DNA of 64,000 bases from Prasinococcaceae sp. CCMP 1430 (taxonomy: Eukaryota; Prasinodermophyta; Palmophyllophyceae; Prasinococcales; Prasinococcaceae): positions 128,223 to 192,222 of the forward strand of contig RQSC01000028.1 of NCBI GenBank assembly GCA_013416795.1. The letters run 5' to 3'. Position numbers and translations under genes: made by a program. The notes below the pieces were generated by a model. That model searched no databases, was not told the origin of the DNA, and saw only the letters and a list, made by a program, of their open reading frames with translations. Shown here in pieces: positions 51,098-62,997 of the stretch. Positions within the stretch are counted from its first letter, which is position 1. Every line of letters begins with the position of its first letter.

Positions 51098-54000
51098 ATG
51101 TCGTCGCAGCTGGAGGCCTTCGTGGTCAAATCGCTGAAGACGCTTCGCGCTGAGGTGCCGCGCAAGGAGGCCAAGCTTCGCGAGGACATTACCGCGTGGC
51201 TCGGTACGTGCGCCACTGCCGCGGCGCACGGTGCTGCCGCGGCGTGTGCGCGTCGAGCGCGATGGCTGGCGCGTGCGGGGCGCCGCGGTGCGGCGCGCGG
51301 CTGCGCAATCTGGCAATGGACTCGTTGGGGAACGCTCTGCTCCAGGAGGTGCTCCCTGCTGCTGCGGAGCGCACGGGCCGGACATGCGGCATGTGATTGT
51401 GCGAATTTTACCTGATTGCTGACTCATGGCTGCGTCTGCGGCGCGCCGCTGGCGCGCCATGCGGGCGCCGCGAGAGCAGATGCGCAGCAGGCATGCGAGC
51501 GCGGCGCGGCGCGCGCAGGCTCCACTCCCCCTCCAATGGACATGGAGGGACTGCAGTCGGTTCTCGAGCGCGCAGTGGGCTGCGGAGCGCCTCGCGCCGT
51601 CGCGGTCGCGCTCAGCATCGTGCACCGGCTGATCGCCTACGGCGCCATCGAGGGAAGGCAGAAGCCGCATCTTGACGACTCGTCCGAGCCATCCTCCCCG
51701 ACCGCGCCGGCGTCGCAAGGGAATGGGCAGCAAGGGGGCGGGGCTGATCAGCAGCAGCAGCAAGATCAGGAGCAGGGCCAGCATGCGGATGGGCAGCAGC
51801 ATCTGCGCGAAGGGCCTGTGCCGCCCGATGCGCTCGAGCGCGCGGTGCAGATCACGTGCGAAGCGGCGGAGCAGGGCGACGATGTGATCGATCTGCAGGT
51901 GGTCAAGCTGTTGCTGACGGCGGTGAGCCTGCCGAGCGGCGCGGTCGCTGGCGAGTATCTATTGATGGCGGTGCGCACCTGTTACAACATCGTGCTGGTG
52001 TCGGAGGACATCAACATCCAGACGACGGGCACGGCGACGCTGCAGCAGATGCTTGGCGCTGTCATGCAGCGCTGCGCATTCGAGGCTGCGTCGCGCGCTG
52101 CCCTCGAAGAGGACGCGGATGCAGCAAATGGCGTGGGTGGTGCGACATTGGTGGGGCCGTGCGAGCGCGACGCACTGGTGGTGTTCCGCGCGCTGTGCAA
52201 GCTCAGCCTGCGGGACAAGATCGCCGATGGCTCGCCCGACCAGGCGCTGCTCAACAAGCGCCTCTCCCTGGAGCTCGTGCGCCACATGTATGACCGCGGC
52301 AGCGCACCATTCCGAAGCGCGGCAGCGCAAGCCACGTCGGTGCGCGAGGCGATGTGCATGGCCATCTTGAGAAATTCGGTGGCTGCGCCGCCCAAGGTGT
52401 CGGTGCTCGCCGCGGGCTTGCTCGCCAGCGTGTACGCGCACTCTCGCCATATGCTGAAAACCGAGATGGGTGTCATGATACCGGCGGTTGTGCTAGCCCC
52501 CATCGAAGCTGTCGCGGGAATCGACGCCTCTCGCACCAAGGGTGAACCTCAGCAGGCAGCGGCAATGCCGGCGGCGCCCGCAGCTTCGGCGCAGACGAAC
52601 GGCGGCGGCGGACACGGCGCGGGTGGGTCGGCGGGCGCGGGCGCCGCGATTGCTTTTGTATCCACCACCGCTGGCTCCGCGCAGGCTCTGGTGGACCTCT
52701 TCATCAACTACGACATGGAGGTGTCTGCGGGAGCGGCGCTGTTCGAGCGTTGCGTCCGTGGTGTGTGCGCAATTGCCTCGGCGGCGACAGCGGCAGCGCA
52801 AGTGACGGGTGCGCAGCGCGCGGCTGTCACAGCGGCATGCGCGCTTGCGGAACGGCTGGGCGAGTGGGCAGTGAGCGGCGGTGAAATTGACGGCGACGGT
52901 GCCGAGTGGGACGCAGGCCACGACGCCGACGCCGCCGCTGCCGCCGCCGGCGGCGGCGGCAGCGACAGCATCGAATACGAGTCCGTCAAGTCGGCGAAGG
53001 CGACGCTGTCGTCTGGCCTGGCGCTTTTCAACGATAAACCAGCGAAGGGCGTCGCAGCGCTGCTGGAGGCGGGCCACATCGCCGTGGATGGGCGCGGCGC
53101 GGACGACGGCGGCGGCGACGCAGGGGCGGCCGCAGCGGTTGCGGCCTTCCTGGCGCGCGCCGACGCCCTGGGGCTGAGCAAGACATCCGTCGGCGAGTAC
53201 CTCGGCAGCGAGGATCCAGCCGCCGTTGCTGTGCTAAAGGCGTACATTGCGGCCATGGACTTCAGCGACCTCTACATCGACGAGGCCATTCGCAAGGCGA
53301 TCAAGGGGTTCAGGCTGCCGGGTGAGGCCCAGAAGATCGATCGCATAATGGAGGTGCTTGCGTCGAAGTATTGCGCCGACAACCCGGGGGTGTTCAAGTC
53401 CGCCGACACGGCGTACGTCCTGTGCTACTCCATTATGATGCTGCACACCGACGCGCACAACCCGCAGGTAGAGAACAAGATGAGCCTCGAGGACTTTCGC
53501 AATAACAATGCGGGCATCTCTGAGGTGGAGGAGGTGCCAGTGGGTATGCTCGACGGCATCTACGAACGCATCGTTGCCAAGGAGATCAAGCTGCAAGGGG
53601 ATGACTTCACGTACGCACGTGGCGGCGCCGACCAGAAGCAGCTCGGCGGGTGGGCGGCCGCGCTCTCTGCGCTTGGCCGCGGCAAGAGCAAGGCGGAGCA
53701 GGCGGCCGAAGACGCACAGGCGGCCGTGGCGCGCGAAATGGCCAACATGAAGCGCGTGCGCGCAGCGGGGCAGACCTACGTGTCTGCGAGGGGCGCCTCG
53801 CTGGTGCGGCCGATGCTGCAGGCCGTTGGCAAGGACTTGCTTTGCGCGCTCGCCTCAGCGTGCAACGGGCCCGTGTTCGCAGCGAAGCTGCTTGGACAGG
53901 AGACCCCGGGCCGCGCGGCGGCCGCGGGTGGCAGCAATGGAGCCGGTGCGGCGCAGGTGCCTCTGCCGCCCCCTGAGGGTGAGGTGCCCACCTTTGCGGC

Positions 54001-56511
54001 GCGTGCCCTTGCGGCGCTTGCGCGCGCCGCATGTGCGGTGGGTGATGTGGGTGTACGGGACGGCGCGTTGGTGACTTTGCGCCGAGCGGCGACCCTCGGC
54101 CTTCCGTCGGCGATGCGCTCTCGTGTGTCGGCGATGGCCGCTCACGAGATCGTCGCGTTGGCGATCAGCTCAGGCGATGGGCTCGGGGAGGACGGCTGGG
54201 TGATCGTATTGGAGACGATGAGCCGGACCGAGGCGCTCGCGTTCGAGGATCACGGCACGGACGACGCACTGGTCGCGCGGGGTGCTCTGGAGGCGCGCGG
54301 GTGCCCCAACCTCGCACCCTCGTCGGTCGTGGCGGAGCAGCGAGCACGCGAAGCAAATCCGCGCGGTGCAGGGCGCACCGCGCGCGCACAAGCGCAGGCG
54401 CTGTGGAGCTGCCGCTCGGAGTCGGCGCGGGTGTGCATCGGCGAGCTCGAGCGCGCGTGGGGTTCCGAGCCAGGCGCCCTAGCTGCGCGGCTCTGGGCGT
54501 CGGCCTCGACGCTGGAGGGCGACGGGCTTGTCGCGCTGGCTCTGGCGCTCTGCGCGGTGTCGGAGCGAGAGCTCGCCGCGCCGCGCGCTCCGCGTCTGTT
54601 CCTGCTTCAGGGCTTGGTCGAGACGGGCCACTACGCCGCCAGCGCGAGCGCCAAATTGGTTTGGGGTCGCGTGTGGGGTGCTATGGCGGGGCTCTGCATG
54701 AACGCAGGGTGCAGGCCGGAGGAGGCTGTGGCGCTGCGCGCGGTGGACTCGCTCAGGGCACTCGCAAGCCGCCTGCTCTGCCGCCTCGATGCCGAGGAAG
54801 CGGAGGCCCCACAGTCGGGCCCCGGTGGCGCGGCGGACGCGGGAAGTCCCGCTCCTGGGGCTGGCGCCGGCTCGCTCGCGCTACAGAACGAGATCTTGCG
54901 CCCTTTTGCGGCCATTGCACGACGCGCGCGTGGCGCGGCTGCGCGTGAGCTGGCAGTGACAGCGGCCGTGCGGCTTGCCTGTGGTGGCGGCACCGACAGT
55001 GGCGCGCCGCTGCGCTCGGGCTGGCGTTCAGTGCTCGCGGCACTCACCGCTTCGGCATTCGATGCCGATGCCAACGTGGTACGCGCTGGCCAGGTCGCAC
55101 TGCGCTTCGCGTTCGATCGCGGGCTGTCGCAGAGCCCGAGTCTGCTCTTCGGTGACGCCAGCGATGCGTTGTTCGCAGATTGCGTCGCATGCATGGCTGC
55201 CTTCGCATGCGCGCCTCCTGCCGACGCCGACGCTGCCTTGGTCCTCTTCGGTGCCATCGCGGAGATGCTGGCTGGTCTTCCCGCACTGCCGCGTGCGCGC
55301 ACCGACTCGCCGCAGCAGGGCCAGCTCAAGGGCGGCAAGCCGCAGCATATTACCGGCGCAGAGGTGCGCTGGTGGATGCTTTGTGACGCGCTGGTGGGCA
55401 TCGCTGCGCAGTGCGAGTCGTCGCGTCGCGCGCCAGCTATCGGCGCGCTCTTCGCGCTGCTCACGCGCCACGCATCAACGCTGGACGGGTCCTTCTGGGC
55501 GAGGGTGTACGAGCGCGTGGTCTCGCCGTTATTTGAGGTTGGTAGGGGTGTGGCGGGGACCGAGGCTTCGGACGTGTGGATGGCGGCGACCGTCGAGGCC
55601 ACGCTCACCCCGCTCGTTGCGCTCCTCGGCTCATGCGAGCCTGCCATGCGCGCCATGACCGGCAAAGTGTCCGAGCTCCTCGGCGAGCTCCTGCTCGGGC
55701 CGTGGAGCGTGCAAGAGCTCGCTGGTGCGCAACTGCGCGCATTGTGCTGTGCGCTCTCGGCGCTGGGCGCTGGCGAAGAGCCGTGGGCGGCCACGATGGA
55801 GGCGCTGGAGAGCGCGGCGAGTGCGCTCGCGCCCGTGGCCAGCCAGCACGCAGGCGGTGAGGGTGGCACGCCTCTGAGCCCCGACTCAGAGCTAGCTGCG
55901 ATTGCCTCGTCGCACGACGCGCTCTTCCAGAGCGATGAATCGGCGGCGAGCGATGGGGGCGCTGTCACGAGTGCTGGCGCAGGCGCCGCAGTGAACGTGC
56001 TGCACACGGTTGGCTCGCTCGCACTCACGCGCGCGGTGGCCACGGTCCTCACCGAGTGCGGTTCCACCATCCCAGGGGGCGCACGTTTTAGTTGTAGGGA
56101 GCTGCTCGGGCGCCTCGCCCGCGATGCGGGCGCGATGCTCGCCTCTTCGTCAGGGGGCGCCCGCGATGCGACGCTGGACCCGATGGCGGTGGACGTGCTC
56201 GCGCAGCAGGAGGCGGAGGCAGGCGAGGTGTACATGTCCATGCTGATGATGGAGATGGACGACGGTGGCGCGACGTCCGCAGCCGCCGAGGCGTCCTTCG
56301 TCTCTTTCGCCAGCGTCGCGCTGCGCTCCGCCTCGCGGAAGGGCGGGCACACCGCACCGTGTGCGGCCGCTGCGCGCGCGCTGCGGCAGGCCGGCAGCCG
56401 CGGCAGCGCTCGACGATGGCTGCGGCCATCGCGCACGCCGACGCGCCCGCGCGAAACGCCATCGCCGACACCATGGAGGCCGTCGTCGGCCCGCGCGTGG
56501 CCGCGGGGTGA
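51098..56511 (+). CDS. BIG/Sec7-type ARF guanine-nucleotide exchange factor
   Basis: Exon 1 (51098-51203, MSSQLEAFVVKSLKTLRAEV) joins exon 2 at 51519 through a GTACGT intron. The DCB-HUS region follows, with a HUS box LVDLFINYDMEVSAGAALFE. The Sec7 domain runs about 53010-53620: GLSKTSVGEYLGSEDPAAVA, KGFRLPGEAQKIDRIMEVLA containing the glutamic finger, NPGVFKSADTAYVLCYSIMM and LHTDAHNPQVENKMSLEDF. About 950 residues of HDS-like helices follow. At about 1,700 residues it has the size of BIG/Sec7p rather than of small cytohesins. It activates ARF GTPases at the trans-Golgi (family knowledge). The 3' end is unsettled: in the long frame the sequence becomes Arg-rich after 56340. Another frame gives AAAIAHADAPARNAIADTME and VVGPRVAAG ending at 56511, so an indel or an unseen short intron is likely near 56340-56420. 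HUS reads NYDME rather than the usual NYDCD. Confidence 0.88.
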
Positions 56512-56922
56512 CCGGCCCGCCGCGGGCCCAGGCAGGAGGCGGAAAGGCGCGCCACCCTGCGCCAGCCCCTCACCTGTAATGAGCGCTACAAACCGCATCG
56601 AGCACACATGCTTGAAAAGTTTGCGGGCATTGACAGTGACTTTCGCAGGCGTGCGCGACCTCCGATGCGATATCAAAAAGCATGCAACGACGGCCCGTGG
56701 GACGCGCGCGCCGCGGTACGCAGCGTGGCAGCCGCCACACGGCGCGCTCGCGGCGGGGCGCGGCGGCTGCTCACAGAGATATGTACGTGAACGCATCCGA
56801 CCGCTCGCTAGGGCGGGCCATCCTTCTTCACGCCGCGCGTTGCCACGGGCGCTTCGCTGGCAGCGCGCGGTTTACCCACCCGAGCCTTCGCGGGTTTTGT
56901 GCGACGCATTGACAGGACGGGG
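56512..56922. other. Intergenic region after the BIG-type gene
   Basis: The frame of the GEF stays open through here but encodes low-complexity, Arg-rich sequence. I regard it as 3' flank plus the promoter of the next gene. A lower-GC patch lies at 56574-56690. Confidence 0.4.
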
Positions 56923-58403
56923 ATGACGATGCGCACCTGCGGCATGGCGGCAGGTGTCACCACCGTCGCCGTAGCGGCATTGGCTGCGAGTGCGAGCGCT
57001 TATGACTTCGCGTGCTCGAATGCCGGGTGCGAGTGCAGCGGGTCAAACTGCGGCAAGAGTGTTTTCCACTGGACGAGGTAAATGCGCCCGCGTGCAACGC
57101 GCCTGCGCGCAGGCACACGCACACGGTGTGTCGTGTGCTCGCTTTGCGTGTGCGAATCTCTCAAGGTGTCTGACATCCCGTGCTCTCCTCCTTAAAGCTG
57201 GTGCCGAGTTGACAAGATGTGCACGGGCGCCAACTATTACGACCCATGGTTCGGCAGGTGCGTGGGCGCGTGCGTGCACGGATATAGTTTGTCGGGTGCG
57301 ATGACGTGCTCACATCACGCACACGCTCGCTTGCTAATGCCCCACCCACATACACACGCGCGCTCCGCGACGTCCGTCCGCACACGTGCGCGTGTCTCTC
57401 CAGCCCCTACTGGTGGCAGGATTGCAACGCAGCCCCGCGCTGCGATGACGTTTCACCGCCCGTTTGTAGGCACTGTTCGGACATCTTCCCGCCGCCCACA
57501 CCTAATGTCACTGAGGACGTTCCGCCGCCCGCACCCAACGCTACCGTCGAGGAAGAGGTTTCCACCGAGACCGAGGCAACTGCGGCCCTTCCCATGCCCG
57601 CGTCAGACACCTCAACGGATGCGATCGAGGATCCGAACTCGACTGCACCGATCATCGTGGTTCCTCTCGACCTCCCTGACTGTGGGACTGCGCAGCAGGA
57701 CATAGCTTTCTACTTTCGGCCGAGTGCAGGCGCCGGTGACAGCGGTGAGAATGCGACGGCTGTGAGCAAGCAGGCGGGGACCGATCAGTCGACCCTCGAC
57801 CTCATGGTCTCTTCGCGCGTCGCCATTGGCGCGCTCTCCGGAGCGCTCGACGACTGTTCTGGGAACCCGCTCGCCACTGTTGGGGCTGACGGAGGTGTGC
57901 TCGGCGAGGCTGGCTTTGTTTGGCAGGCTGTCGACAGCAGCAACGGCCTGTTCGCGTTCGTCAACGCTGAGGGAGCAAGTGTCCCGCCAAACACCGTGCC
58001 CGCTCCTGACGCGGCACCGGGCACGGGCGATGCGCAGTCGACGGCATCCTCTGAGAACGGCGGCGACCCATCCGCGCCAATAAAGGAAGTCTCAGCCGCG
58101 ACCCAGCTCGCGGCTGCGAAGCAGGCTGACGCAAACGTGTACGAGACTGTTGTGTTTGGCAACCGTACATTTCACCTCTTCTCCCGGCTGCACTTCGACC
58201 TACCCACGCGAGCAGCCTGCGCACAGGAGCCCATGGGCGTGGCGGTATTCGCGCACTCTGCGCTGTCCGGCGCGATCGTATCCACTCAGTGCACGCCAGG
58301 CGAACCCGAGCAGTTTGGCCCTGCTGGTAATGCCTCCAACGCCCTGGCCGAAGAGGAGCTCAACGGAGAGGCGGCAGCCATCGCAGCGGCGAAGAGCCCG
58401 TGA
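56923..58403 (+). CDS. Secreted Cys/Pro-rich protein, unknown
   Basis: Three exons (56923-57077, 57198-57257, 57404-58403) give 404 residues; donors are GTAAAT and GTGCGT and both joints are AG/C, giving HWTSWCRVDKM and DPWFGSPYWWQDC. ATG 56923 leads to a signal peptide (MAAGVTTVAVAALAASASAY). The first mature domain is Cys-rich (FACSNAGCECSGSNCGKSVF, then KMCTGANYYDPW and QDCNAAPRCDDVSPPVCRHC). A Pro/Thr/Glu linker follows (PPTPNVTEDVPPPAP), then a larger domain with VDSSNGLFAFVNAEG, NVYETVVFGNRTFHLFSRLH and MGVAVFAHSALSGAIVSTQC. Several N-x-S/T sites are present. An extracellular or cell-surface role is inferred from this layout. No family is recognised. ATG 56929 is an alternative start. 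Confidence 0.68.
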
Positions 58404-58573
58404 GGGCGCCGAGCTGAAGCGGACACCACACCAGCCAGAGGCGGCCCTACCATGAAGCCGGATGAGAGAGAGAGATGCCGATTCGTCACTGTGATATGAT
58501 TAAAATGCCTTCATTTCGAACTGCCCGCACGAAGTCGAACGCTCCTCGCGTTCGAGTCATGCCGCATGCGCGG

Positions 58574-60784
58574 TCACGCGACCACGAGGCCTGGAATGTC
58601 GCGCGCCAGCACCCTCTCCCACTCGGTGAGCACGCTCACAATCAAAGCGCCGTCGGATTCGAGATCGACGCACAGCGGTGCGAGCGCCTTGAGGACAAGT
58701 TGGCGCGAGAGGCCCTGGGACGCTTGCAGCGCCTGTGCCGTGTGCGCGCACGTGAGCGTCCCCTTCTCAGCGAGCACCCGACCGACGAGCTCGGCCACAC
58801 GTGCCTGATCGAAGGTGAGGGAAACCTGGGGTAGCGTGAGCGCGTGCGTGCGCGCGTGTGCATGCGCGTGCGCATTGCAGGAGTGCGAACATGAGACTGT
58901 CAGCAAGACAGGATGCAGGTCCTTGCGCTGGCGCCTGCTTCATCCTGTCGTTGCGCGTGCGCGCGACGTACACATTTCACCACCCTGCCGAAATCGGCTG
59001 GAACCATGCCCTCGATGACCGCTCGCCAGTGGTCATCAGCAAGCTTCGCGGATAGAAGCGCAAAGTCGTCGTATGTGCGTTCCATTTCCTGGAGGAGCGC
59101 TTGGACGCTCGGCGCCGCCGATGGCGCCACCGCGAGTGTCTCTTGCGTCACGCCCACCAACGCTCCTACATCGCCGCCGGCGTCCTGCTCCCCATCGATG
59201 CTGGTGGCATTTCCACCGAGCACGGCTTTGCCGATGTCCAACTCTACCGGCTTTTCGAAGGAAGGTTGTTGAAGAAAGTTTTCCGGCACGGGCGGTGCGC
59301 TGGGCGCATCCACCTGTGCGGGCGCGCCTGGCTGCAAACAGGCATCCGGCTCCAAGGGCACGCCCGGTTGTGCCAACTGCGTCGGGGGTGCCGACACCTG
59401 GACTGCCGGTTGGGCGATGACAACCGGCACCACACCAGGAACCTCAGGAACGATGCGCATATCGCACTCGATCTTAGGATTGGTGATGCAGCAGGCCGTC
59501 TCAGCGACCATCTGCAATCTGTGCGCCACTGCTAGCACACTGCCCGCGTAGGAGTAGGATGCGCCAGGAGATACCCGCGACGGGATGGAGGTGCTACGCC
59601 CGAGCGTGGCATGGACGTGCCCGTACGCGACAGCGCGCGCGGCAGCCGGATTCGCTTTCTTCTGCTGCTTGATCGCCTTCATGGCCTCCTTATCGCGATT
59701 CTGAGCACCGTGCAGCGAGCGCGGATCGATGCTGCTGCTGCTCACCGTTGTATGCTGTGAGTTAGAGTGGCCACCTGCGAACCATCGAATCATCTCATGC
59801 ACGCCGACCTTCACCATTTCGACCTCGGTGGTACTCTCGTTCAAGAGGGCGACTGTCGCGTTGATCGTCGCCCCGCGACAAACGGCCGTGTCGCTCACAG
59901 CGGCACCTAGCGTCATTTCGCCTCTGTTGACACAGCAGCAAAAGTTGACGCTCTGCGTGTCGGGCTGGAGGAACGCGGGCATGACCTGCGCCAAAATGGG
60001 CGCCGCCACCACCGTCATCGGCGCGTTCGCGCGCACGTCACCCACGAAACGCTCGGGACGATAAAAGCGCGCGTGCACGTAGTAGCGGATGGCGCAGTCG
60101 CCACCGCCTCCGTGCGCAACCTGCACGCGCGTGCACGGCCGAGGGTGAGCACATGCGCATTTGCATCAGCCCGACAGCTGGCGCAGGCGCTCGCTCCTTC
60201 ATGCGCCTAGACGCGCGCCACAGGGAGGAACGCGCGCAACGCACCATGGACTCAGGCAAGTTGACCGGTAGCGTCACCTGGAATGGGTGCGCGTACTTGC
60301 CAGGCAAGACCGAGCCGCCACCATACGAGGCGAGCGGCACGTCGAGCTCGAGCAGCCGGCGGCGAGCGTACGCATGGTGATGCCGCACGTGTGTTCGCCT
60401 GTTTTTGCCTGTGCCCGTCGTGTGGGTCGTCGTCCAGTGCGTGTGCGCGTACTCCTCGCCGATAATCTGCGCGCTCGCGCGGTCGCATGAATGCGTGTGC
60501 GCGTGAGCAGTGCACAGTGGTTGCAGGAACGCGCGCGCACTCACGCGCCTTGTCGCACCCGAACATGCTCAGACCTGAGCAGGCAGCGACACGGCTCGGC
60601 AAGCAGCGCCTACGCGCACGCGTGCGCACGCGCTACGCACCTCGATGCGCAGCTCAGTCGCGTTGCACTCGCTGCGCACGTCGGCGTACACGCACCCGGC
60701 GAACGCCTCCCCCGCGGCGACGCGCTCTGGAACCTGCACGTGCAGCGCTGCGGGCTTGCCCTTGAACAGCTCCGCGATGAACAT
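58574..60784 (-). CDS. Arrestin-fold protein with C-terminal Ala/Pro-rich region
   Basis: Four exons (60784-60641, 60466-60245, 60120-58972, 58825-58574) keep phase 0 throughout and give 588 residues; donors are GTGCGT, GTGCGT and GTACGT. The start MFIAELFKGKPAALHVQVPE and then CVYADVRSECNATELRIE begin the first beta-sandwich. Exon 2 has THTTGTGKNRRTHVRHHHAY and VLPGKYAHPFQVTLPVNLPE, matching the conserved PGxYxFPF-type block of alpha-arrestin/arrestin-like proteins. Exon 3 opens VAHGGGGDCAIRYYVHARFY and contains the second sandwich (VNFCCCVNRGEMTLGAAVSD). The last part is Pro/Ala/Val-rich and ends in a small helical domain (LTFDQARVAELVGRVLAEKG). Arrestin-like proteins act as cargo adaptors in endocytic trafficking (family knowledge). 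No PPxY ubiquitin-ligase motif is seen. Confidence 0.8.
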
Positions 60785-61037
60785 GTCCCAACCCTTCCGT
60801 TCCACGGCGCGCCTTGCGCCACTTGTGCCGCCGACGAGCGGCCGCGCCGTCCTGGCCCATGAGCACGCACGCGCGCGTGTGCGCGCCGGCCGGCCCCGAG
60901 GGGAACTCGGGGAACCGCTGCATTCCCTCCGAGGCGAACGCCGCATCGCAACTTTCGGCGTTTAGGGTTGGGTTTCGACAAAAATAGTTAGGGTTACAAT
61001 ATGACACATCACATCCGCGGCCGCCGCCCCTCCTCAG

Positions 61038-62696
61038 TCAGTTGGCGTCCTCGAAGTCATCGCTGTACTTGATCTCGAACGACATGCCGTCCTTGATCTC
61101 CTCCGCGCTCAGCGAGCCGACGTTCTTGAGAAGGCCGATGACGTGCTCGGGATCCTTGGTGGCCATGCCGCCGAGGAGCTTGAACTTGTGGTCGAGGATG
61201 TCGAGCAGGGGCGCGTCGGTGTTGCGCGCGTGGCCAGCCGGGTACATGACCATGCCGCTGGACTCCCTGACGCCGTCCTTGGTGATGAGCTCCACCGAGG
61301 TGGGGATGCCGTCGGGGTAGTTGTCGTCGTACTCCTTGCCGCCATGGGTGAACTTGATCTTCTGCATGAGCGCGCGCGTGGCCTCGTCGAAGATGGCCGG
61401 CTTAGAGTAGTCGTAGGGGTCGAGCATCAGCTGCGTCCAGCCAACCTCGCCCTGGGTCATGGCCTTGCGCATGAGCGTGGAGATGATGTACGCCATCGAG
61501 TGGTCGGCCGACTGTCGAGTGGCGGGCTTCATCTTCGCGGGGTCGCCAATGATGCCGTAGGCGGGCTCGTAGGCGATCAGATTGAGCTCCTCCATGGTCT
61601 CGATGCGCTCGAGGATCGGCTTGGAGGTGTCGAGGAGGCTTGGGGCCTTGGGCAGGAGGTTCATGACGCCCTGGATGGCACCCGCCGACTGGTGCTCGTA
61701 CAGGCCGAGCTTGAAGTGCATGCCCATGATGGTGAAATCATCGCCCGAGTTGGAGAGCTCGAGGTCGAAGGGCGCCTCGTACTCAGGCCCGAGGTTGGGC
61801 TCGACGCCCACCTTCTGCAGCATCTGGCCGGGCCCCTCGAACAGCCGGAAGATGGCCTCGGGGTTTCGGAAGATGTCGCGCGGGCCCATGAAGCCGGCCA
61901 TCGAGCGCTTGACGGACACGACGGCGGCCTCCGACGATATGGCGGCCGATGCGCCCTTGGAGTCCGAGAGCTGCTTGCCGGCACGGATCGCGCGAAACGG
62001 CACGTGGTGGGCGACGACCATGCCGATGGCCGACTCGATCTGCTCCTCGCTCGCGCCCTTGAGCGCGCCGTACACGGCAGCCGACGCGATCGCGCCGTGA
62101 ACGACGTGGTCGATCTTGTACGACTTCAGCGAGAATACCTCGGCCAGGCGCCCGCGGATCTCGTCGAGGCAGATCATCGCGTCGAGGGCGGTCTTGCCGT
62201 CGAGACCTTCCTCCTGCGCGGCCGCCATTACCACCGGGTAGAAGTCGTTGTGGCCGAACTCGCCGGCCTTGTGGCCGCGCTCCGGGCGATAGCCGAAGTT
62301 GGTGCCGTTGGAGTCCCACTCGCGCACTGCAGACGAGTTGGCCAGCACCGCCTTCTCGGCAGGCACGCGCGCCCCACCGCCGCCGATCAGTGTCGCCGCC
62401 GAGCCGGGTACGGCGCTGTACGCGAGCGCCTCGTTCCGCAGCACCGTTGGCGCATTGGTGCGCAGGGCGATGGCGGAGGCGCCGCACAGGTACGAGTCGG
62501 CAAAGAAGAGCGCCGTGCGGTCGCACACCGCCTGCGACGGCGATCCCTTCCCCGCGACGAAGTCCTTGGCGTACTTTGCGATGCCGAGCGCCTGGTTGGT
62601 GCCGCGCCCGAGAAAGACGGCCTCCGACGCCGTCGAGAGGCCGCGCGCGAGTGCCGCGCCAGCCGGGCGCGCCTTGGACCCCATCGCTGCCGCCAT
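61038..62696 (-). CDS. MmgE/PrpD family protein (2-methylcitrate dehydratase/cis-aconitate decarboxylase-like)
   Basis: A single exon from ATG 62696 (MAAAMGSKARPAGAALARGL) gives 552 residues, though an open frame continues upstream without an ATG. The N-terminal 25 residues are Ala/Arg-rich without acids, as in mitochondrial targeting peptides. The protein then follows the MmgE/PrpD fold from end to end: NQALGIAKYAKDFVAGKGSP, SAVREWDSNGTNFGYRPERG, HKAGEFGHNDFYPVVMAAAQ, IASAAVYGALKGASEEQIES, VVSVKRSMAGFMGPRDIF, and at the C-terminus DGMSFEIKYSDDFED. Family members dehydrate 2-methylcitrate in propionate breakdown or decarboxylate cis-aconitate (family knowledge). I cannot choose between these from sequence alone. 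An alternative ATG lies at 62684. No intron is needed, unlike most neighbours. Confidence 0.9.
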   Translation of the reverse strand: MAAAMGSKARPAGAALARGLSTASEAVFLGRGTNQALGIAKYAKDFVAGKGSPSQAVCDRTALFFADSYLCGASAIALRTNAPTVLRNEALAYSAVPGSAATLIGGGGARVPAEKAVLANSSAVREWDSNGTNFGYRPERGHKAGEFGHNDFYPVVMAAAQEEGLDGKTALDAMICLDEIRGRLAEVFSLKSYKIDHVVHGAIASAAVYGALKGASEEQIESAIGMVVAHHVPFRAIRAGKQLSDSKGASAAISSEAAVVSVKRSMAGFMGPRDIFRNPEAIFRLFEGPGQMLQKVGVEPNLGPEYEAPFDLELSNSGDDFTIMGMHFKLGLYEHQSAGAIQGVMNLLPKAPSLLDTSKPILERIETMEELNLIAYEPAYGIIGDPAKMKPATRQSADHSMAYIISTLMRKAMTQGEVGWTQLMLDPYDYSKPAIFDEATRALMQKIKFTHGGKEYDDNYPDGIPTSVELITKDGVRESSGMVMYPAGHARNTDAPLLDILDHKFKLLGGMATKDPEHVIGLLKNVGSLSAEEIKDGMSFEIKYSDDFEDAN

Positions 62697-62997
62697 CCGC
62701 ACGCGCGGGGCGGGGTGGGGGCAACGAAAAGGAGAGCGATCAGACGGGAGGATGCGAGGGGCGCCTCCCTCTCGCCCGTTGTGGCGTCGGCGCCCGCGCC
62801 CCCCCCCCCCTCCCCCCCTCCCCCCAAAACGCCAACGCTGCTGTTGCTGCGTGGCGGCACGCGATTCCCCCTCGTTCCCGCCGCGCCAAGCGCATTCGTT
62901 TTGACTCACAAAACACTGATATTCAGACTCGAACTCACGTGGGGGGCCTGCGCGCGGCCGAGCTCAATTCGAATCGAACGCCGCAAAAATAAACCCT

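Noticed and set aside
51231..51422. Possible extra exon of the BIG-type GEF reading LRNLAMDSLGNALLQEVLP
   Set aside because: It looks protein-like, but including it breaks the phase-1 junction 51203/51519, which joins cleanly without it.
54631..56796. 721-codon open frame on the minus strand, antisense to the BIG-type GEF
   Set aside because: It is an artefact of high GC and third-position bias. The sense strand carries conserved protein sequence, while the antisense protein is Ser/Ala-rich without known blocks.
60961..60998. Telomere-like TTTAGGG strings as a chromosome end or interstitial telomere
   Set aside because: Only one or two degenerate units are present per site and genes continue on both sides; a promoter motif is the better reading.
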